Shown here: piece by piece, positions 1 through 6,701 of the stretch
Layout of the letters: every line of letters begins with the position of its first letter
How positions within the stretch are numbered: the stretch's first letter is position 1
Origin: Thioalkalivibrio sp.
Lineage (GTDB): Bacteria > Pseudomonadota > Gammaproteobacteria > Ectothiorhodospirales > Ectothiorhodospiraceae
Assembly (NCBI GenBank): GCA_003553165.1
Contig: PUOZ01000370.1
Span: 1 to 17,851, forward strand
DNA length: 17,851 nucleotides
Direction: 5' to 3'
Made by a program: the position numbers and the translations under genes
The notes under the pieces: generated by a model
What the model was told of the DNA's origin: nothing
The model's database searches: none
What the model saw: the letters and a program-made list of their open reading frames with translations, nothing else

Positions 1-488
1 ACCCCATCGTCGACCAGGTGTTCGCGACAGGGGGTCAGAAGGCGGTCCGGTCTGGAGGAATGGATGAAGGACTCGACCGCGATGATGGCATCGGCCCGCA
101 AATCCAGGGCCAGATCCTCGAAATCTCCCTGAACGAAATCACAGCGTTCGCCCAGTCCCTCCTGCTGGGCCAATTCGCGGGCGATCGACACCTGCCGTGC
201 ACTGATGGTGACGCCGTGCAGGCGGGCGTCGGGAAAGGTCTGTGCGAGGCTGAACAGCGTGCCGCCCACACCACAGCCCAGGTCCAGCACCGCACCGGGC
301 TCTCTGGACAGGAAGCTGCGGATCTCTTTCGCGATCAGGGCGTTGACGTATCCTGCGGCCTCCCTGGGAGTGCGCACCCCGGGACCCCAGAGGCCGCGAT
401 GGATGGCATGCCCGGACCCGCTGCTGCCGATGCGCAGGAACAGGTCGGTGTTGCGGTCGTAATAACGCTGTAGCTCGTCGCCGGACAT
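1..488 (-). CDS. class I SAM-dependent methyltransferase (partial, N-terminal part)
   Basis: Read on the minus strand from an ATG at 488, the frame stays open for 162 codons to the window edge, so the C-terminus is missing. It begins MSGDELQRYYDRNTDLF. Glycine-rich motif I, VLDLGCGVGGTLFSLAQ, is the SAM-binding loop of Rossmann-fold methyltransferases. The following GVTISARQVSIARELA and the acidic QGDFEDLALD segment fit the ribose- and adenine-binding strands, and AIIAVESFIHS fits motif post-II. This ordering resembles the UbiE / cyclopropane-synthase / small-molecule methyltransferase superfamily. The substrate cannot be read from the sequence. The gene diverges from the hydrolase at 646 across about 157 bp. 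No strong Shine-Dalgarno sequence precedes the ATG (a GGAAAC stretch sits just upstream). The family is secure; the specific function is unknown. Confidence 0.85.
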   Translation of the reverse strand, partial: MSGDELQRYYDRNTDLFLRIGSSGSGHAIHRGLWGPGVRTPREAAGYVNALIAKEIRSFLSREPGAVLDLGCGVGGTLFSLAQTFPDARLHGVTISARQVSIARELAQQEGLGERCDFVQGDFEDLALDLRADAIIAVESFIHSSRPDRLLTPCREHLVDDG

Positions 489-633
489 GTTTCCATTGTC
501 CCGGATTCGCGGAAGGCCCGACACCCCGGGCGTTCCGCGTCGGTGTTCGCACCGGACCACTGGCGTCGGCCTCATCGCCGGTATCGTGCGCGGCATGGTT
601 CAACAGGGTCTGCACGGCGCCAGACGACGGTCG

Positions 634-639
634 TATGAT
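634..639 (+). promoter_or_regulatory. possible -10 box directly before the hydrolase
   Basis: TATGAT matches five of six positions of the sigma-70 -10 consensus and ends 6 nt before the proposed ATG at 646. No good -35 is found 16-18 nt upstream (TGCACG at 611-616 is poor). If real, the transcript would be leaderless or nearly so, which fits the lack of a Shine-Dalgarno sequence. Weak evidence. Confidence 0.25.
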
Positions 640-645
640 GCAGCC

Positions 646-1551
646 ATGGAACAGGAGATCCGGCGGGTGGGCGAAGGACCCGTGCGCTACCGGCGCATGG
701 GAGGGTCAGGGCCTGCGCTGGTATTGCTGCACGGGCTGGCCAGCAACGGCACACGCTGGAACGAACTGGTCAGGACCAGCGACGAGCTCCGGGAGCGCTG
801 GACCGTGCTGGTTCCCGATCTTCGCGGACAGGCCCTGTCGCTGTACCGAGGCAGGATGCGCTCGGAGGACTGGGTGGTGGATCTGGCCGCGATGCTCGAT
901 CAGGAGGGCTTCGAGGATTGCGTGATCGGCGGGCACTGCCTGGGCGCCAATGTCGCGGCGCGTTTCGCCAGACGCTGGCCACAGCGGGTACGGGGGCTGA
1001 TCCTGGTCGAGCCCATGCTGGTCGAGGCACTCACCGGTACCCGCGGCCCGCTGTCGCGGCTACGCAGTCTCCTGTGGCCCCTGCTCGCCCTGACGCTGGC
1101 GGCCAATGCCATCGGACTGGCACGACATAGACTGCCCGTGCTGGACCTGGAGGAACTCGACCGGGAAACGCGACGGAGGATGGTGAATGGGGCAGGCATG
1201 AAGGCCCTGACCCGCCGCTACGGTTCGCCGCTGCATGATCTGCGCTATGTTCCGGTGTCGAGCTATCTGCAGGGCTTGCTCGAGACGCTGCGGCCGATGC
1301 CGCCGTGGCGCGAGATCGATGCCCCGACCCTGGTCCTGCTCGCCGCCGGCGGGCGTTTCGGCGATCCGGGGCGCCTCCGTCGGATCCTGGCCGAGTTGCC
1401 CGAGCATGCCATCGTCATGCTCGAGGCCGAGCACTGGATTCACGCCGAGCAGCCGGAGGCATTGCAGGCACATATCGAGAACTGGCTGGCAGGAGATCCC
1501 CCCGGCGCCTTTCCGTCCGGCCATGAAGCCCTGGCGCCTGCGCAGGATTGA
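646..1551 (+). CDS. alpha/beta hydrolase with a Cys nucleophile-elbow residue
   Basis: A 301-residue alpha/beta-hydrolase-fold protein beginning MEQEIRRVGEGPVRYRRMG. The oxyanion-hole motif LLHGLASNG is at residues 27-35. The nucleophile elbow is G-H-C-L-G (96-100), so the usual Ser is Cys98 (codon TGC at 937-939). The catalytic His is probably His263 in EAEHWIHAEQPE, a context like that of YbfF-type esterases. Asp240 (FGDPG) is a candidate acid residue. A cap-like insertion, roughly residues 125-220, separates core and C-terminal strands. The length is normal for the family. The start is chosen because homology begins here; an in-frame ATG at 595 and further upstream codons are alternatives, and neither start has a clear Shine-Dalgarno sequence. 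A TATGAT box at 634-639 would put transcription initiation almost on the ATG. The family is sure; the substrate and the consequence of Cys are unknown. Confidence 0.88.
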   Translation: MEQEIRRVGEGPVRYRRMGGSGPALVLLHGLASNGTRWNELVRTSDELRERWTVLVPDLRGQALSLYRGRMRSEDWVVDLAAMLDQEGFEDCVIGGHCLGANVAARFARRWPQRVRGLILVEPMLVEALTGTRGPLSRLRSLLWPLLALTLAANAIGLARHRLPVLDLEELDRETRRRMVNGAGMKALTRRYGSPLHDLRYVPVSSYLQGLLETLRPMPPWREIDAPTLVLLAAGGRFGDPGRLRRILAELPEHAIVMLEAEHWIHAEQPEALQAHIENWLAGDPPGAFPSGHEALAPAQD

Positions 1552-1847
1552 GGGAACATCGCAACCACACCCGGTGCGGGCAACGCCTATTGGGTCAGCG
1601 CTGTCTGACTCAGTTGGCTGGTGTACCGTTTGAGCGGCCGCCAGGCGCACGTGGCCGACTACTCGAACGCCTTGCGCACGCTCTGAGGCAGGAACTGGAT
1701 GAACTCAGCAGGTTGGGAGAGCCCTTGGGCTGAACGAGTCGGCCGCAAGACGGTGCTTGTTCAGCCCTGGTGGACATCGCCGAGGCCCTTTCCCCCGAAC
1801 CGGGATTTATCGTTTACTCTGCCTGCTCTGGAGCGAGGAAGAAGTCG
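1552..1847. other. gene-free stretch between the hydrolase and the VKOR gene
   Basis: This 296-bp stretch carries no convincing complete gene in any frame. Short open frames are present, one on the minus strand ending at a TAG at 1659-1661 (last residues PQSVRKAFE), but none has a start signal or recognisable domain. A 9-bp perfect inverted repeat lies at 1727-1767. A -10-like TTTACT lies at 1813-1818, 30 nt before the VKOR ATG. Confidence 0.5.
1727..1767. repeat. 9-bp inverted repeat GGGCTGAAC / GTTCAGCCC
   Basis: The arms at 1727-1735 and 1759-1767 are perfect reverse complements separated by 23 nt. There is no T-run after either arm, so this is not a typical intrinsic terminator. It could be a regulator site upstream of the VKOR gene, or a stem-loop ending the hydrolase transcript. 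Confidence 0.45.
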
Positions 1848-2732
1848 ATGGCAAAGGCAAGGCGCAAGTCCAAGGGTTCGCCGCAGGCGGCAAAGGGCGC
1901 GGCAACAGTGGCATCGGGGCGGAGGGAGCCCGACTGGGTGGTCGTTGGCCTGGCGCTGGTCGGGGTGGCGATCACGGCGTATCTGACCGCGGGCGCCTGG
2001 CTGAGTGCGGCGCCTGCCTTCTGTGCGGAGGGCTCCGGCTGCGACCTGATTCAGCAGAGTGAGTGGTCCACCCTGCTGGGTCTGCCCATTTCGCTGTGGG
2101 GGCTCCTGCTGTACGCGCTGCTGGGCTTGCTCGCATTCGGCATGCCGTCCCGGCTGAAGCGTTGGCGCCGCCTCTGGTTTCTCGCCTTCGTCGGGGTCTC
2201 CATCAGCCTGTACCTGACGGCCGTCGGCTGGCTGGTCCTGGACGCCTTCTGCCCCTGGTGTCTTCTCTCCCTGGCCACCATCAGCGCGCTATTGCTCGTG
2301 GTCTTCCTGCGGCGTCCAGCCTCGGCCCCGGGGATGGCCTGGGGTCCGTGGCTGCTGCGCAGCGCCGGCGCCGGTCTGGTCGTTGTCGTCGCCCTGCATC
2401 TCTACTCCAGCGATCTCCTCTCGCGGCCCGAAAGTCCCCGGTTGGCAGCGTTGGCGACCCATCTGGAGGAGTCCGGGGTGCGGTATTACGGCGCGTCCTG
2501 GTGCCCGAGCTGCCGGGATCAGGCGCGGCTGTTCGGAGCCGCGAGCGATCGCCTTCCCTACGTGGAATGCAGCCCTGGCGGGCGCGGAACGCCGATGGCG
2601 CAGGTGTGCGTGGCGGCCGGAATCGCCGCCTACCCGACCTGGATCATCCATGGGCGGCGTTTCGAAGAGGTCCTGCAGCCGCGCGAGCTAGCACGGCTTT
2701 CGGGCTTCGACTGGGACGGCCACGGGCGCTGA
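1848..2732 (+). CDS. vitamin K epoxide reductase (VKOR) family protein fused to a thioredoxin-like domain
   Basis: A 294-residue inner-membrane protein. A Lys/Arg-rich cytoplasmic N-terminus (MAKARRKSKG) precedes hydrophobic helices at about 30-52, 77-98, 108-131, 136-155 and 166-186. The VKOR signature is complete: the loop cysteine pair Cys59 and Cys65 (FCAEGSGCD), GLPISLWG (78-85), and the quinone-proximal CxxC FCPWC (Cys135/Cys138). The C-terminal third is a thioredoxin-like domain with CPSC at 219-222 (GASWCPSCRD), a second cysteine pair at 241 and 254, and a cis-Pro segment AAYPTW (Pro263). Known bacterial homologues of this fusion reoxidise disulfide-forming thiol oxidoreductases and pass electrons to quinone, acting as a DsbB substitute. 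The start is set by GAGGAAG (1835-1841) 6 nt upstream; an in-frame codon at 1770 lacks a ribosome site. No dsbA is visible nearby. Confidence 0.93.
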   Translation: MAKARRKSKGSPQAAKGAATVASGRREPDWVVVGLALVGVAITAYLTAGAWLSAAPAFCAEGSGCDLIQQSEWSTLLGLPISLWGLLLYALLGLLAFGMPSRLKRWRRLWFLAFVGVSISLYLTAVGWLVLDAFCPWCLLSLATISALLLVVFLRRPASAPGMAWGPWLLRSAGAGLVVVVALHLYSSDLLSRPESPRLAALATHLEESGVRYYGASWCPSCRDQARLFGAASDRLPYVECSPGGRGTPMAQVCVAAGIAAYPTWIIHGRRFEEVLQPRELARLSGFDWDGHGR

Positions 2733-2822
2733 GGGCGTGGATGGCCCGGGTGCCCGAAGCCCCGTTCGCGAGAATCCCGACTAGACTGAGGGGTAACGCA
2801 CAGGAAATCGGGAGGACCGCCA

Positions 2823-3251
2823 ATGAACACCGTCCAGGAAATCCTGAACGACAAGGGACATGATCTTTACAGGATCGGTCCGGATCACAGCGTATTGGAC
2901 GCCCTCCGTCTGATGGCGGAGCAGGAGATCGGCGCCTTGCCGGTAGTGGACGGTGAGCGGCTGGTCGGTCTGATCTCCGAGCGTGACTATGCCCGCAAGG
3001 TGATCCTGCTCGAGCGCAGTTCGAGCGACACCCGGGTGCGGGACATCATGATGACCCGGGTGCCCTGCGTGAGCCCCACGCGCACCGTGGAGGAATGCAT
3101 GGCCCTGATGACGGACAAGCGGGTGCGCCACCTGCCTGTGCTGCAGGACGGGCATCTGGTCGGCCTGGTGTCGATTGGAGACCTGGTCAAATCCATCATC
3201 GACGAACAGCAATTCATCATTTCCCAACTGGAACTCTACATCGCCAGTTGA
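2823..3251 (+). CDS. two-CBS-domain (Bateman module) protein
   Basis: A 142-residue protein made only of two CBS domains, at about residues 8-62 and 73-128. Each domain ends in the characteristic beta-strand plus phosphate-contact motif: GLISERDYARKV (Ser52, Asp55) and GLVSIGDLVKSI (Ser117, Asp120). Such stand-alone CBS pairs bind adenine nucleotides (AMP, ATP, SAM or similar) and act as energy or ligand sensors, but no partner domain is present, so its target is unknown. The start is fixed by GGGAGG at 2810-2815, 7 nt before the ATG. A TAGACT -10-like box lies at 2782-2787. The gene stands 56 bp ahead of pcm. A second protein of the same architecture is at 16727-17185. Confidence 0.9.
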   Translation: MNTVQEILNDKGHDLYRIGPDHSVLDALRLMAEQEIGALPVVDGERLVGLISERDYARKVILLERSSSDTRVRDIMMTRVPCVSPTRTVEECMALMTDKRVRHLPVLQDGHLVGLVSIGDLVKSIIDEQQFIISQLELYIAS

Positions 3252-3307
3252 GCGACGCTTGAACCCTATTGCGTGCAGCGGCGCCGGAAAGCGGTGGAGC
3301 AGGGGAC

Positions 3308-4003
3308 ATGGCAGGCATGAGCGACGAGGATGAACGCCGGATCGAGGCCCTGATCCACGACGTGGCAAGGGATTTTCGCGAGACGGCGTACGCGACCGGG
3401 GTCAGCGTGCCCGATCCGAGCCTGGTCGAGGCGTTGCGCAGGGTGCCCAGGAATGAATTCATTCCCGGTGCGGCGGCCCGCAGCGCCTGGGAGAACCGGG
3501 CCCTGCCGATCGGGCACGGTCAGACGATCTCCCAGCCTTTCGTCGTCGCCCTGATGACGCAGTTGCTGGAGCTCACGCCGGAGAGCCGGGTCCTGGAGAT
3601 CGGCACCGGTTCGGGTTACCAGGCTGCGATCCTGGCGGAGCTGGCGGGCGAGGTCTTCAGTATCGAAGTGGTCCCGGAACTGGCCGAGACCGCGTCGGCC
3701 GTCCTGGAGCGCCTGGGTTACCGCAACGTTCACGTGCGCGCGGGCAATGGCCGTGACGGCTGGCCCGAGTCCGCGCCGTTCGATGCCATCATCGTGACCG
3801 CGGGCGCCGACGAGATCCCCCCGACCCTGGTGGAACAGCTCCGGACCGGGGGGCGGCTCGTGATCCCGGTGGACGCGCAGTGGACAGGGCAGGACCTGTT
3901 CGTCGCGGTCAAGCAGGAAGACGGCAGCCTGAAGAAGCGCAGGGCGCTGTCCGTGATCTTCGTGCCCCTGATTGGCGGCGGTGACGGGCACGGCAACCGC
4001 TGA
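3308..4003 (+). CDS. pcm: protein-L-isoaspartate(D-aspartate) O-methyltransferase
   Basis: A 231-residue cytosolic repair enzyme that methylates L-isoaspartyl residues in damaged proteins using SAM. The family signature PIGHGQTISQP (67-77) and motif I VLEIGTGSGYQAAIL (95-109) are intact. The motif II/III region reads VRAGNGRDGWPE (143-154), with Asn147 in GNGRDGW where many family members have Asp (GDGxxGW). LRTGGRLVIPV (178-188) closes the SAM fold. The length is typical for bacterial Pcm (about 210-230). The start is taken at ATG 3308, with GGAG at 3296-3299 eight nt upstream; ATG 3317 is an alternative. The gene often neighbours surE/nlpD/rpoS in gammaproteobacteria, but that context is absent here. 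Confidence 0.93.
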   Translation: MAGMSDEDERRIEALIHDVARDFRETAYATGVSVPDPSLVEALRRVPRNEFIPGAAARSAWENRALPIGHGQTISQPFVVALMTQLLELTPESRVLEIGTGSGYQAAILAELAGEVFSIEVVPELAETASAVLERLGYRNVHVRAGNGRDGWPESAPFDAIIVTAGADEIPPTLVEQLRTGGRLVIPVDAQWTGQDLFVAVKQEDGSLKKRRALSVIFVPLIGGGDGHGNR

Positions 4004-4006
4004 ATG

Positions 4007-4035
4007 TTGCCAAGGCCGGGCCGCTTCGGTACAAA
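4007..4035 (+). promoter_or_regulatory. sigma-70-type promoter for the 4070 gene
   Basis: TTGCCA (4007-4012) and TACAAA (4030-4035) are separated by exactly 17 nt, matching the -35 in five of six positions and the -10 in four of six. The box starts just after the pcm stop (4001-4003) and predicts a transcript start near 4042, about 28 nt ahead of the ATG at 4070. Sequence match only. Confidence 0.5.
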
Positions 4036-4069
4036 GCAGGCTCGCTCCAGAATCAGGCAGATCCTTCCT

Positions 4070-4777
4070 ATGGCAGACCGTACTCCTCAATCCAGTCCCG
4101 AGAGTTTCCTCTCCGGCAGCATCGGTCCCGAGAGCCGGGCGGTGCTGGAACAGCAGCTCGCAGAGCACCAGGCCCATCTGGCAGCGCTGCCCGAAAGCGC
4201 CGCTCTGGTGCATCGCGCCCATGTGCTGCTGGACATGGGCGAAGCCCTGATCGGCCTGGAGCGGGGGCAAGAGGCCTGGGAGACGGTGCGGCCACTGGTG
4301 GAGCCGCTGGTTGCCGCGGGCGACTGGCAGGAGGCCGTCGAGACCTGCGACGTGCTGTACCGGGCCGAGCAGGAGGGTTCCATTCTTGCCCTGGGCCAGG
4401 GCGTGTGGCTGAGTGTGACCTACCCGGTCAAGGCGCAGACCACGGTGGCCATGCTGGGTCACATCGTCGATGAGACGCCGGAGCAGGCGGACGGCGCCGC
4501 CGTCGCCGCGATGATGGCGCATTACATTGCCGGTTTGCGCACGGAGGGCAGGGAGCGCGACAGCCTGATGTTCCTGACCACGCAGATCATCGCCAGGGTC
4601 GCGCGGCGGCACCGCGGAATCGAGGATCAGGAAACCCTGGACACCTGGATCGAGATGTACGAGCTCAACAATACCGACACGCTGTTAAAGCGTCTGGGCC
4701 AGATGCTCGATGCCATCGTTGGCGACCACTGGTGGTTCGATCGGGATGAACTGCGGACCCGTCTGCCAGTGAACTAG
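4070..4777 (+). CDS. conserved-looking helical protein, function not recognised
   Basis: A 235-residue protein beginning MADRTPQSSPESFLSGS. There is no signal peptide or membrane segment, so it is probably cytosolic. Residues 23-100 are Ala/Leu/Glu-rich with helix-turn-helix spacing (HRAHVLLDMGEALIGLERGQEAWETV, then GDWQEAVETCDVLYRAEQ, each split by short turns), resembling TPR-like repeats without a clean consensus. The C-terminal part contains a conserved-looking WWFDRDELRTRLP ending (221-233). The frame can be extended to an upstream TTG at 4004, but the ATG at 4070 is preferred because the promoter-like element at 4007-4035 lies within that extension. I do not recognise the family. Codon use is like the neighbours, so it is very likely a real gene. 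Confidence 0.78.
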   Translation: MADRTPQSSPESFLSGSIGPESRAVLEQQLAEHQAHLAALPESAALVHRAHVLLDMGEALIGLERGQEAWETVRPLVEPLVAAGDWQEAVETCDVLYRAEQEGSILALGQGVWLSVTYPVKAQTTVAMLGHIVDETPEQADGAAVAAMMAHYIAGLRTEGRERDSLMFLTTQIIARVARRHRGIEDQETLDTWIEMYELNNTDTLLKRLGQMLDAIVGDHWWFDRDELRTRLPVN

Positions 4778-4886
4778 CGGGACATTTGCCTTCCACCGTC
4801 GGCAGGTAGTGTCGTCAAGCCGCTAGACTCGCGCGGCGCAGCCAGTGCTGTTCGCCTACGCAACCGCTTCCCGAGGGCCCTTGTCG

Positions 4887-5570
4887 ATGAACGAACCGCT
4901 CGAACCGCGTCCCGTGCTGTTTCCGCCGGTGATCAGCTTTCTGCTGATCGCCAACGCCCTCGTGTTCATCCTGCAACTCTTTGCCTTCGAGCCGCTGCTG
5001 GTGAACTTCGCGCTTTGGCCGGTCGGTACCCCCGACGTCATCGAGCAGAACGGGGAGACCGTCTGGGTGCCCCAGTTCCAGATCTGGCAACTGGTCAGCT
5101 ATGGCTTCCTGCACGGCGGCCTGCTGCACCTGTTCCTGAACCTGTTCGCGATGTGGATGCTGGGCGTGCAATTGGAGAACGCCTGGGGATCCCGCCTGTT
5201 CGCGATCTATTTCTTCGTCTGCGTCGTCGGCGCTGGCCTGATCCAGCTCGCGGTAGCCTCGCACGGCGTGTTGAACGCCGAAATCTATCCGACCATTGGC
5301 GCTTCCGGTGGCGTGTTCGGCATCCTGCTTGCCTTCGGCATGATGTTTCCGAACCAGCGCCTGATCTTCATTCTCCTGCCCATTCCGATCAAGGCGAAAT
5401 ACTTCGTGATCGCCTACGGCGCCTTCGAGCTGTTCGCAGGGATCACCGGCACGATCGCCGGGGTGGCGCACTTCGCGCACCTGGGTGGCATGCTGTTCGG
5501 TCTGCTGCTGATCCAGTATTGGCGCGGGCGGCTGCCGATCCGGCCGCGACGGCGGGTTTTCTGGTGGTGA
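4887..5570 (+). CDS. rhomboid-family intramembrane serine protease
   Basis: A 227-residue polytopic membrane protease with about six hydrophobic helices (approximately 13-33, 66-92, 103-125, 138-153, 158-180, 188-210). The catalytic dyad is visible: Ser140 in IGASGG (138-142, the GxSG motif) and His195 in the AHFAHLGG segment. The upstream HGGLLHLFLNLF motif supplies His81 and Asn85, corresponding to the oxyanion-stabilising residues of GlpG. The family cleaves transmembrane segments of client proteins within the inner membrane; the client here is unknown. The start is the ATG at 4887, with GAGGG at 4873-4877; an in-frame GTG at 4845 is an alternative. The C-terminus ends in a basic tail (RPRRRVFWW). 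A TAGACT box lies at 4824-4829. Confidence 0.93.
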   Translation: MNEPLEPRPVLFPPVISFLLIANALVFILQLFAFEPLLVNFALWPVGTPDVIEQNGETVWVPQFQIWQLVSYGFLHGGLLHLFLNLFAMWMLGVQLENAWGSRLFAIYFFVCVVGAGLIQLAVASHGVLNAEIYPTIGASGGVFGILLAFGMMFPNQRLIFILLPIPIKAKYFVIAYGAFELFAGITGTIAGVAHFAHLGGMLFGLLLIQYWRGRLPIRPRRRVFWW

Positions 5571-5750
5571 ATGCGGGCTCGGGTGACGCGAACCGGTTGC
5601 TCTGACGATCGCTCGAGTCCGCGCGCGAACATCTACACTCTAGGTAGGGGAAAACGAGAAGGAGCGACCGGTGTCCGTCGTGCCGGTGACCCTCGTTCCG
5701 ACCTGCAAGGCCCGCAAGGGCATCCATTGTTTTCGACATGGAGGATTTGA

Positions 5751-6200
5751 ATGGACACTGTCTGGATTGTGGTTGCCGACGCCGCCCGAGCGCGCATCCT
5801 GCGTTGCGAAGGGCGCGCCTGCCATGGCATCGCGGATGTGGAGGCGCTGTCTCACAGCGAATCCCGTGCCCAGAATCAGGATCTGGTTTCCGATCGGCCG
5901 GGGCGGGGCTGGGCCAGTGCCCAGGGTGACGCCCGCCATGCCTTCGATGAAACCACCGATCCGGCTCACCACGAGCGCGATCGTTTCGCACGCATGGTTG
6001 CCGAGCGGCTGAAATCCGCTCATCACGAGGGCGTGTTCAAGCATCTGGTGATCGTCGCATCGCCGTCCTTCCTTGGTGCGCTGCGCGATGTGATGGATCG
6101 GCAGGTCGCCCAAAGCGTGCGTGCGGAGGTGGCCAAGAACGTCGTCAAGATCGAGGACCCGGAGGGCCTCCGATCCTATCTCCCTGATTTCCTGTACTGA
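5751..6200 (+). CDS. host attachment family protein (AtsE-like)
   Basis: A 149-residue soluble protein of the family named 'protein required for attachment to host cells'. The N-terminus WIVVADAARARIL (5-17) is the expected first beta-alpha unit. The middle carries the family pattern NQDLVSDRPGRGW, then ARHAFDETTDPAHHERDRFARMVAERL, and the end has HLVIVASPSFLGALRDVM followed by VRAEVAKNVVKI. The fold is related to the eRF1/pelota middle domain; many carriers are free-living, so the name should not be taken to mean host interaction. The start is defined by GGAGGA (5740-5745) 5 nt before the ATG. A TACACT -10-like box lies at 5634-5639, giving a leader of over 100 nt. Confidence 0.85.
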   Translation: MDTVWIVVADAARARILRCEGRACHGIADVEALSHSESRAQNQDLVSDRPGRGWASAQGDARHAFDETTDPAHHERDRFARMVAERLKSAHHEGVFKHLVIVASPSFLGALRDVMDRQVAQSVRAEVAKNVVKIEDPEGLRSYLPDFLY

Positions 6201-6210
6201 CGTATCCCTG

Positions 6211-6237
6211 CCGGCCGCGATGAAGGAGCGCGGCCGG
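6211..6237 (+). terminator. GC-rich hairpin after the host attachment gene
   Basis: CCGGCCGCG (6211-6219) and CGCGGCCGG (6229-6237) form a perfect 9-bp stem with a 9-nt loop, beginning 11 nt after the stop at 6200. No T-tract follows, so it may be a stability element or a factor-assisted terminator rather than a classic intrinsic one. Confidence 0.5.
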
Positions 6238-6267
6238 TGTGGATCCGGGCATTGATCGATGGCTGTC

Positions 6268-6273
6268 TATACT
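6268..6273 (+). promoter_or_regulatory. -10-like box upstream of the DsrC/TusE-like gene
   Basis: TATACT matches the -10 consensus in five of six positions and lies 50 nt before the ATG at 6323. No -35 match is present at normal spacing (TTGATC at 6252-6257 leaves only 10 nt). Weak. Confidence 0.3.
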
Positions 6274-6322
6274 CAATGGAGAGTCTCCACGCAAACGACT
6301 TGCCTGAAGGAGGGCACCGATA

Positions 6323-6694
6323 ATGGCTGAAGATCTGATGCAAGAAGTCCTCAATCCGGGGGCGATCAAGCGCGATCCCGAGTTTCCCCATGCCCCGTTC
6401 GACTGGAGCCGCGAGGATGCGGAGCGCGTCGCCAGCGGGGAGGGCCTCGAACTGACCTCGGAACACTGGGAACTCATCCGTGCCCTGCAGGAGTTCTTCC
6501 ATCGCCACAAGGACTCCCCGCGCATCAACATTCGGGAACTGCACGATGCGCTGGAGGAACACTTCCATGCCGCCGGAGGGCGGAAGTACCTGTACGAGCT
6601 CATGCCGGGCGGTCCGGTCGCGCAGGGCTGCCGTCTGGCCGGTCTCGAGCCGCCCCCCGAGGCGTCGAGCCAGAGCTTCGGCAGCGTGTCCTGA
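6323..6694 (+). CDS. TusE/DsrC-family sulfur-relay-like protein lacking the C-terminal Cys
   Basis: A 123-residue soluble protein. The family core is clear: FDWSREDAERVASGEGLELTSEHWELIRALQEFF split around residues 26-59 (the DWSxxxAxxxAxxEGIxLTxEHW pattern), SPRINIRELHDAL (65-77) and KYLYELMPGGPVAQGCRLAGL (88-108). In DsrC the C-terminal arm ends with two redox cysteines 11 residues apart, and in TusE only the penultimate one remains. Here the first is kept (Cys103), while the aligned second position is Ala114 and the tail runs on as SSQSFGSVS. It therefore matches neither a standard DsrC nor a standard TusE. AAGGAGG (6307-6313) is a strong ribosome site 9 nt upstream. No tusBCD, dsrAB or other sulfur genes are adjacent. 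Confidence 0.85.
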   Translation: MAEDLMQEVLNPGAIKRDPEFPHAPFDWSREDAERVASGEGLELTSEHWELIRALQEFFHRHKDSPRINIRELHDALEEHFHAAGGRKYLYELMPGGPVAQGCRLAGLEPPPEASSQSFGSVS

Positions 6695-6701
6695 TCCACA
6701 T

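Noticed and set aside
139..615. 158-codon minus-strand frame overlapping the partial methyltransferase
   Set aside because: A different minus-strand frame from ATG 488 gives an unmistakable SAM-binding motif and runs off the window edge. This frame is its shadow.
3266..4612. 448-codon minus-strand frame across pcm and the 4070 gene
   Set aside because: Antisense to two genes, one with clear Pcm motifs. The translation is Gln/His/Arg-rich without a domain, typical of a shadow frame.
5671..6012. GTG-started frame with a good GAGAAGGAG ribosome site, 113 codons
   Set aside because: It overlaps the host-attachment gene in another frame and becomes Arg/Pro/Ser-rich without domain features. The ribosome-like site may still drive a short leader peptide, but I cannot support it.
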